A stretch of 64,000 bases of DNA from Bacteroidales bacterium (lineage in GTDB: Bacteria; Bacteroidota; Bacteroidia; Bacteroidales; Bacteroidaceae). The notes under the pieces were generated by a model. It did not search any database, was not told the origin of the DNA, and saw only the letters and a list, made by a program, of their open reading frames with translations. The translations under genes were made by a program, and so were the position numbers. Location of the stretch: positions 1 to 64,000 of the forward strand of contig JAATGU010000049.1 of NCBI GenBank assembly GCA_015654535.1, read 5' to 3'. Positions 62,296 through 64,000 of the stretch are shown piece after piece; positions within the stretch are counted from its first letter, which is position 1; each line of letters begins with the position of its first letter.

Positions 62296-63057
62296 TTATT
62301 TATCTTTTAAATCACCCAATGGATAGTAAGGAAACATATTCTCCTCCATCCATTTATTAGCGGCCTCGGGAGTCATTTTCCAACCGGAACTACAGGTAGA
62401 AACGATTTCCACCAGATTAGAACCTTTTTCATTCATTGAATTTTCGAATGCTTTACGAATCGCTTTTTTTGTTTTCCTTATAGCAGCGGTTGTCTCAACA
62501 GATTGGCGGGTCACATAAGCTGTACCTTCCAATGTTGCGGCTATTTCAGTTATCTTAAGGGGGTACCCGTGTAACTTTACATCACGGCCGTAAGGGCTGG
62601 TTGCGGTTTTCATCCCCAGCAGGGTTGTTGGAGCCATTTGTCCGCCTGTCATGCCGTAAATAGCATTATTAATAAAGATAATTGTGATATTTTCACCTCG
62701 GTTTAAAGCATGAATTGTTTCAGCCGTACCAATGCAAGCCAAGTCACCGTCTCCCTGATAAGTAAAGACCAGTCTGTCCGGCCATAGACGTTTGATTGCG
62801 CTAGCAAGAGCAGGAGCACGTCCGTGGGCGGCTTCTTGCCAATCTATGTCTATATAATTGTAAATAAAGACAGCACAACCTACCGGCGAAATTCCCACGG
62901 CTTTGTCTTCCAGTCCCATTTCCTCAATTACTTCGGCTACTAATTTATGTACTACACCATGACTACATCCCGGGCAATAATGCATCGGTTTATCATTCAT
63001 CAATGTTGGTTTCTTATATACTAAATTTGCTGGATTGATTATTTCTTCTTTAGTCAT
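62296..63057 (-). CDS. 2-oxoacid:ferredoxin oxidoreductase beta subunit (TPP-binding)
   Basis: A 253-residue TPP subunit. Cluster/TPP motifs HYCPGCSHGVVHKLV, GDGDLACIGTAETIHALNR and NNAIYGMTGGQMAPTT (the GDG...NN Mg-TPP motif) are present. With the alpha and gamma subunits it oxidises a 2-oxo acid; the neighbouring VorB-like alpha subunit suggests branched-chain 2-oxo acids or 2-oxoglutarate. The start overlaps the small membrane gene by 8 bp. Confidence 0.93.
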   Translation of the reverse strand: MTKEEIINPANLVYKKPTLMNDKPMHYCPGCSHGVVHKLVAEVIEEMGLEDKAVGISPVGCAVFIYNYIDIDWQEAAHGRAPALASAIKRLWPDRLVFTYQGDGDLACIGTAETIHALNRGENITIIFINNAIYGMTGGQMAPTTLLGMKTATSPYGRDVKLHGYPLKITEIAATLEGTAYVTRQSVETTAAIRKTKKAIRKAFENSMNEKGSNLVEIVSTCSSGWKMTPEAANKWMEENMFPYYPLGDLKDK

Positions 63058-63253
63058 TGTTTCTCCTTCTTTTATTCAGATTGTTTTGGATGAATCGCAA
63101 TGCGTACTCTATGAATTTTACAAAGATAGTAACACAGCATACTATAAACATCACCATCTGATTGTTTACAGTGAAGTAGATTACAATGGTACTTAGTGTT
63201 CCAATCATAAAAATGATATTCAGAATAAATCTGATTTTATCCAAATTCATCAT
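63050..63253 (-). CDS. Small two-span membrane protein inside the oxidoreductase operon
   Basis: A 67-residue protein with two hydrophobic helices (about 9-28 and 32-50) and a basic tail rich in Arg and Asn (NKRRRNND). Unrecognised. It lies 6 bp after the alpha subunit stop and overlaps the beta subunit start by 8 bp, which supports translation as part of the operon. It may tether the complex to the membrane, but nothing in the sequence proves this. Confidence 0.7.
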   Translation of the reverse strand: MMNLDKIRFILNIIFMIGTLSTIVIYFTVNNQMVMFIVCCVTIFVKFIEYALRFIQNNLNKRRRNND

Positions 63254-63259
63254 ACGTTT

Positions 63260-64000
63260 TTACTTAATTAATTTTTCTTTGATTGCTTCAACAACTTCGT
63301 CTGGGTCGGGGACAATACCTCCAAGGCGTCCAAAATGTTCCACTTTTACCCGGCCGTTAACAGCTAAGCGGATATCTTCAACCATTTGTCCTGCATTGAG
63401 TTCTACAGAGATCATACCTTTTACCTTTTCAGCATAATCGGCAATGATTTTTTTAGGGAAAGGCCATAATGTGATGGGACGAAGAAGGCCAACCTTAATA
63501 CCTTCTGCGCGAGCTAATTCTATTGCTTTTTGGCAGATACGTGCACAAGAGCCGAATGCAACAATTAAATATTCCGCATCTTCACACTGAATTTCTTCAT
63601 AGCGAACTTCATTTTCTTCAATAACCTTATATTTAGCCTGAAAACGAATGTTGTTTTGCTCCATTGCGGCAGGGTCAAGTTCCAATGAAGTAATGATATT
63701 GGGTTTGCGGCCACTTGTTTTTCCCGTTGTAGCCCAAGGGCATTGCGCGATAACTTCTTCATCAGTGCGGCGTTTCCTTTGGGCAGGAAGTCTCACTTTT
63801 TCCATCATCTGACCAATTACACCGTCAGCGAGAATAATGGCAGGATTTCTGTATTTGAAAGCAAGTTCAAAGCCTAATCCCACAAAATCAGCCATTTCCT
63901 GAACGGAAGCGGGCGCCAGTGCAATCAGTCGATAATCACCATGACCACCACCTTTTACTGTTTGAAAATAGTCAGCCTGACTTGGTTGAATGGTTCCCAA
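63260..64000 (-). CDS. vorB: 2-oxoacid:ferredoxin oxidoreductase alpha subunit VorB (5' end outside window)
   Basis: 247 codons (246 residues) visible; the frame is open to the window edge, so the N-terminal part lies beyond 64000. The visible sequence starts GTIQPSQADYFQTVKGGGHG, typical of VorB/KorA alpha subunits, and continues with the C-terminal domain (VAFGSCARICQKAIELARAE, GLLRPITLWPFP, SVELNAGQMVEDIRLAV). The enzyme forms acyl-CoA and reduced ferredoxin from 2-oxo acids. A ferredoxin-like subunit gene usually precedes it, outside this window. Confidence 0.92.
   Translation of the reverse strand: MGTIQPSQADYFQTVKGGGHGDYRLIALAPASVQEMADFVGLGFELAFKYRNPAIILADGVIGQMMEKVRLPAQRKRRTDEEVIAQCPWATTGKTSGRKPNIITSLELDPAAMEQNNIRFQAKYKVIEENEVRYEEIQCEDAEYLIVAFGSCARICQKAIELARAEGIKVGLLRPITLWPFPKKIIADYAEKVKGMISVELNAGQMVEDIRLAVNGRVKVEHFGRLGGIVPDPDEVVEAIKEKLIK

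Noticed and set aside
1..64000. tRNA, rRNA or replication origin
   Set aside because: Reading the intergenic stretches showed no cloverleaf with CCA-type end, no rRNA segment and no DnaA-box cluster; a tRNAscan or Rfam run would be decisive.

Overview
The window looks like chromosomal DNA of a Bacteroidales bacterium, most likely Bacteroides or a close relative. It is AT-rich, ribosome binding sites are weak or absent, and many genes carry the Bacteroides -7 promoter element TAnnTTTG a short way upstream. The gene content agrees: a sodium-pumping methylmalonyl-CoA decarboxylase set with an epimerase, a VorB-type 2-oxoacid:ferredoxin oxidoreductase, a TonB-dependent receptor with a carboxypeptidase-like N-domain, and an RteC relic of a CTnDOT-like conjugative element. 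The species cannot be named from the sequence alone.

Layout. 0-5.8 kb: the end of a KamA-type radical SAM gene, a MATE exporter, a TSUP/DUF1634 transporter pair, and a GT4 glycosyltransferase overlapping a flippase-like membrane protein. 5.9-10.3 kb: a 52-residue membrane peptide, a five-copy array of 12-bp palindromes at exact 23-bp period, fused OtsA-OtsB trehalose synthase/phosphatase, and a convergent GH15 hydrolase. 11.2-12.8 kb: pabB-pabC for p-aminobenzoate. 12.8-19.6 kb: a six-gene YbhGFSR-like export operon (TolC, HlyD lipoprotein, two ATPases, two ABC-2 permeases) with an upstream TetR gene; matching inverted repeats precede both transcription units. 19.7-25.5 kb: an acyltransferase, a second TetR regulator and a 1405-residue two-domain acyl-CoA dehydratase activase. 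25.5-26 kb: a gene-free stretch with a second 23-bp-period palindromic array. 26-27.8 kb: a GH13 amylase gene broken by one in-frame stop codon, with a LacI-type operator upstream. 28-32.6 kb: the decarboxylase operon. 32.7-38.7 kb: TonB receptor, acyltransferase-like protein, nitroreductase, DUF2520, KdsC-type phosphatase and Maf. 38.8-43.9 kb: a DevBCA/MacB-like exporter with TolC and a divergent AraC regulator. 44-47 kb: a small protein, a candidate small RNA and a large TPR protein.

The stretch from about 47.25 to 56.3 kb reads as an acquired, decayed island: an IS1595-type element, three AraC regulators, several oxidoreductases, a Bcr/CflA exporter, two attC-like inverted-repeat structures, and a series of truncated genes (SnoaL-like, DUF3861-like, cytidylate-kinase-like, RteC). 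From 56.3 kb to the end it returns to core genes on the minus strand: an orphan ABC binding lipoprotein, pgk, nth, an MFS transporter, pheS, and the oxidoreductase operon, which is cut by the window edge.

How the parts fit: the decarboxylase operon and the oxidoreductase belong to anaerobic energy metabolism through propionyl-CoA/methylmalonyl-CoA and ferredoxin. OtsAB and GH15 probably make and break a glucoside such as trehalose. The two exporters have dedicated local regulators. The least explained signals are the two 23-bp-phased palindrome arrays, the in-frame stop in the amylase, the lamin-tail/OadG fusion and the composition of the 47-56 kb island.
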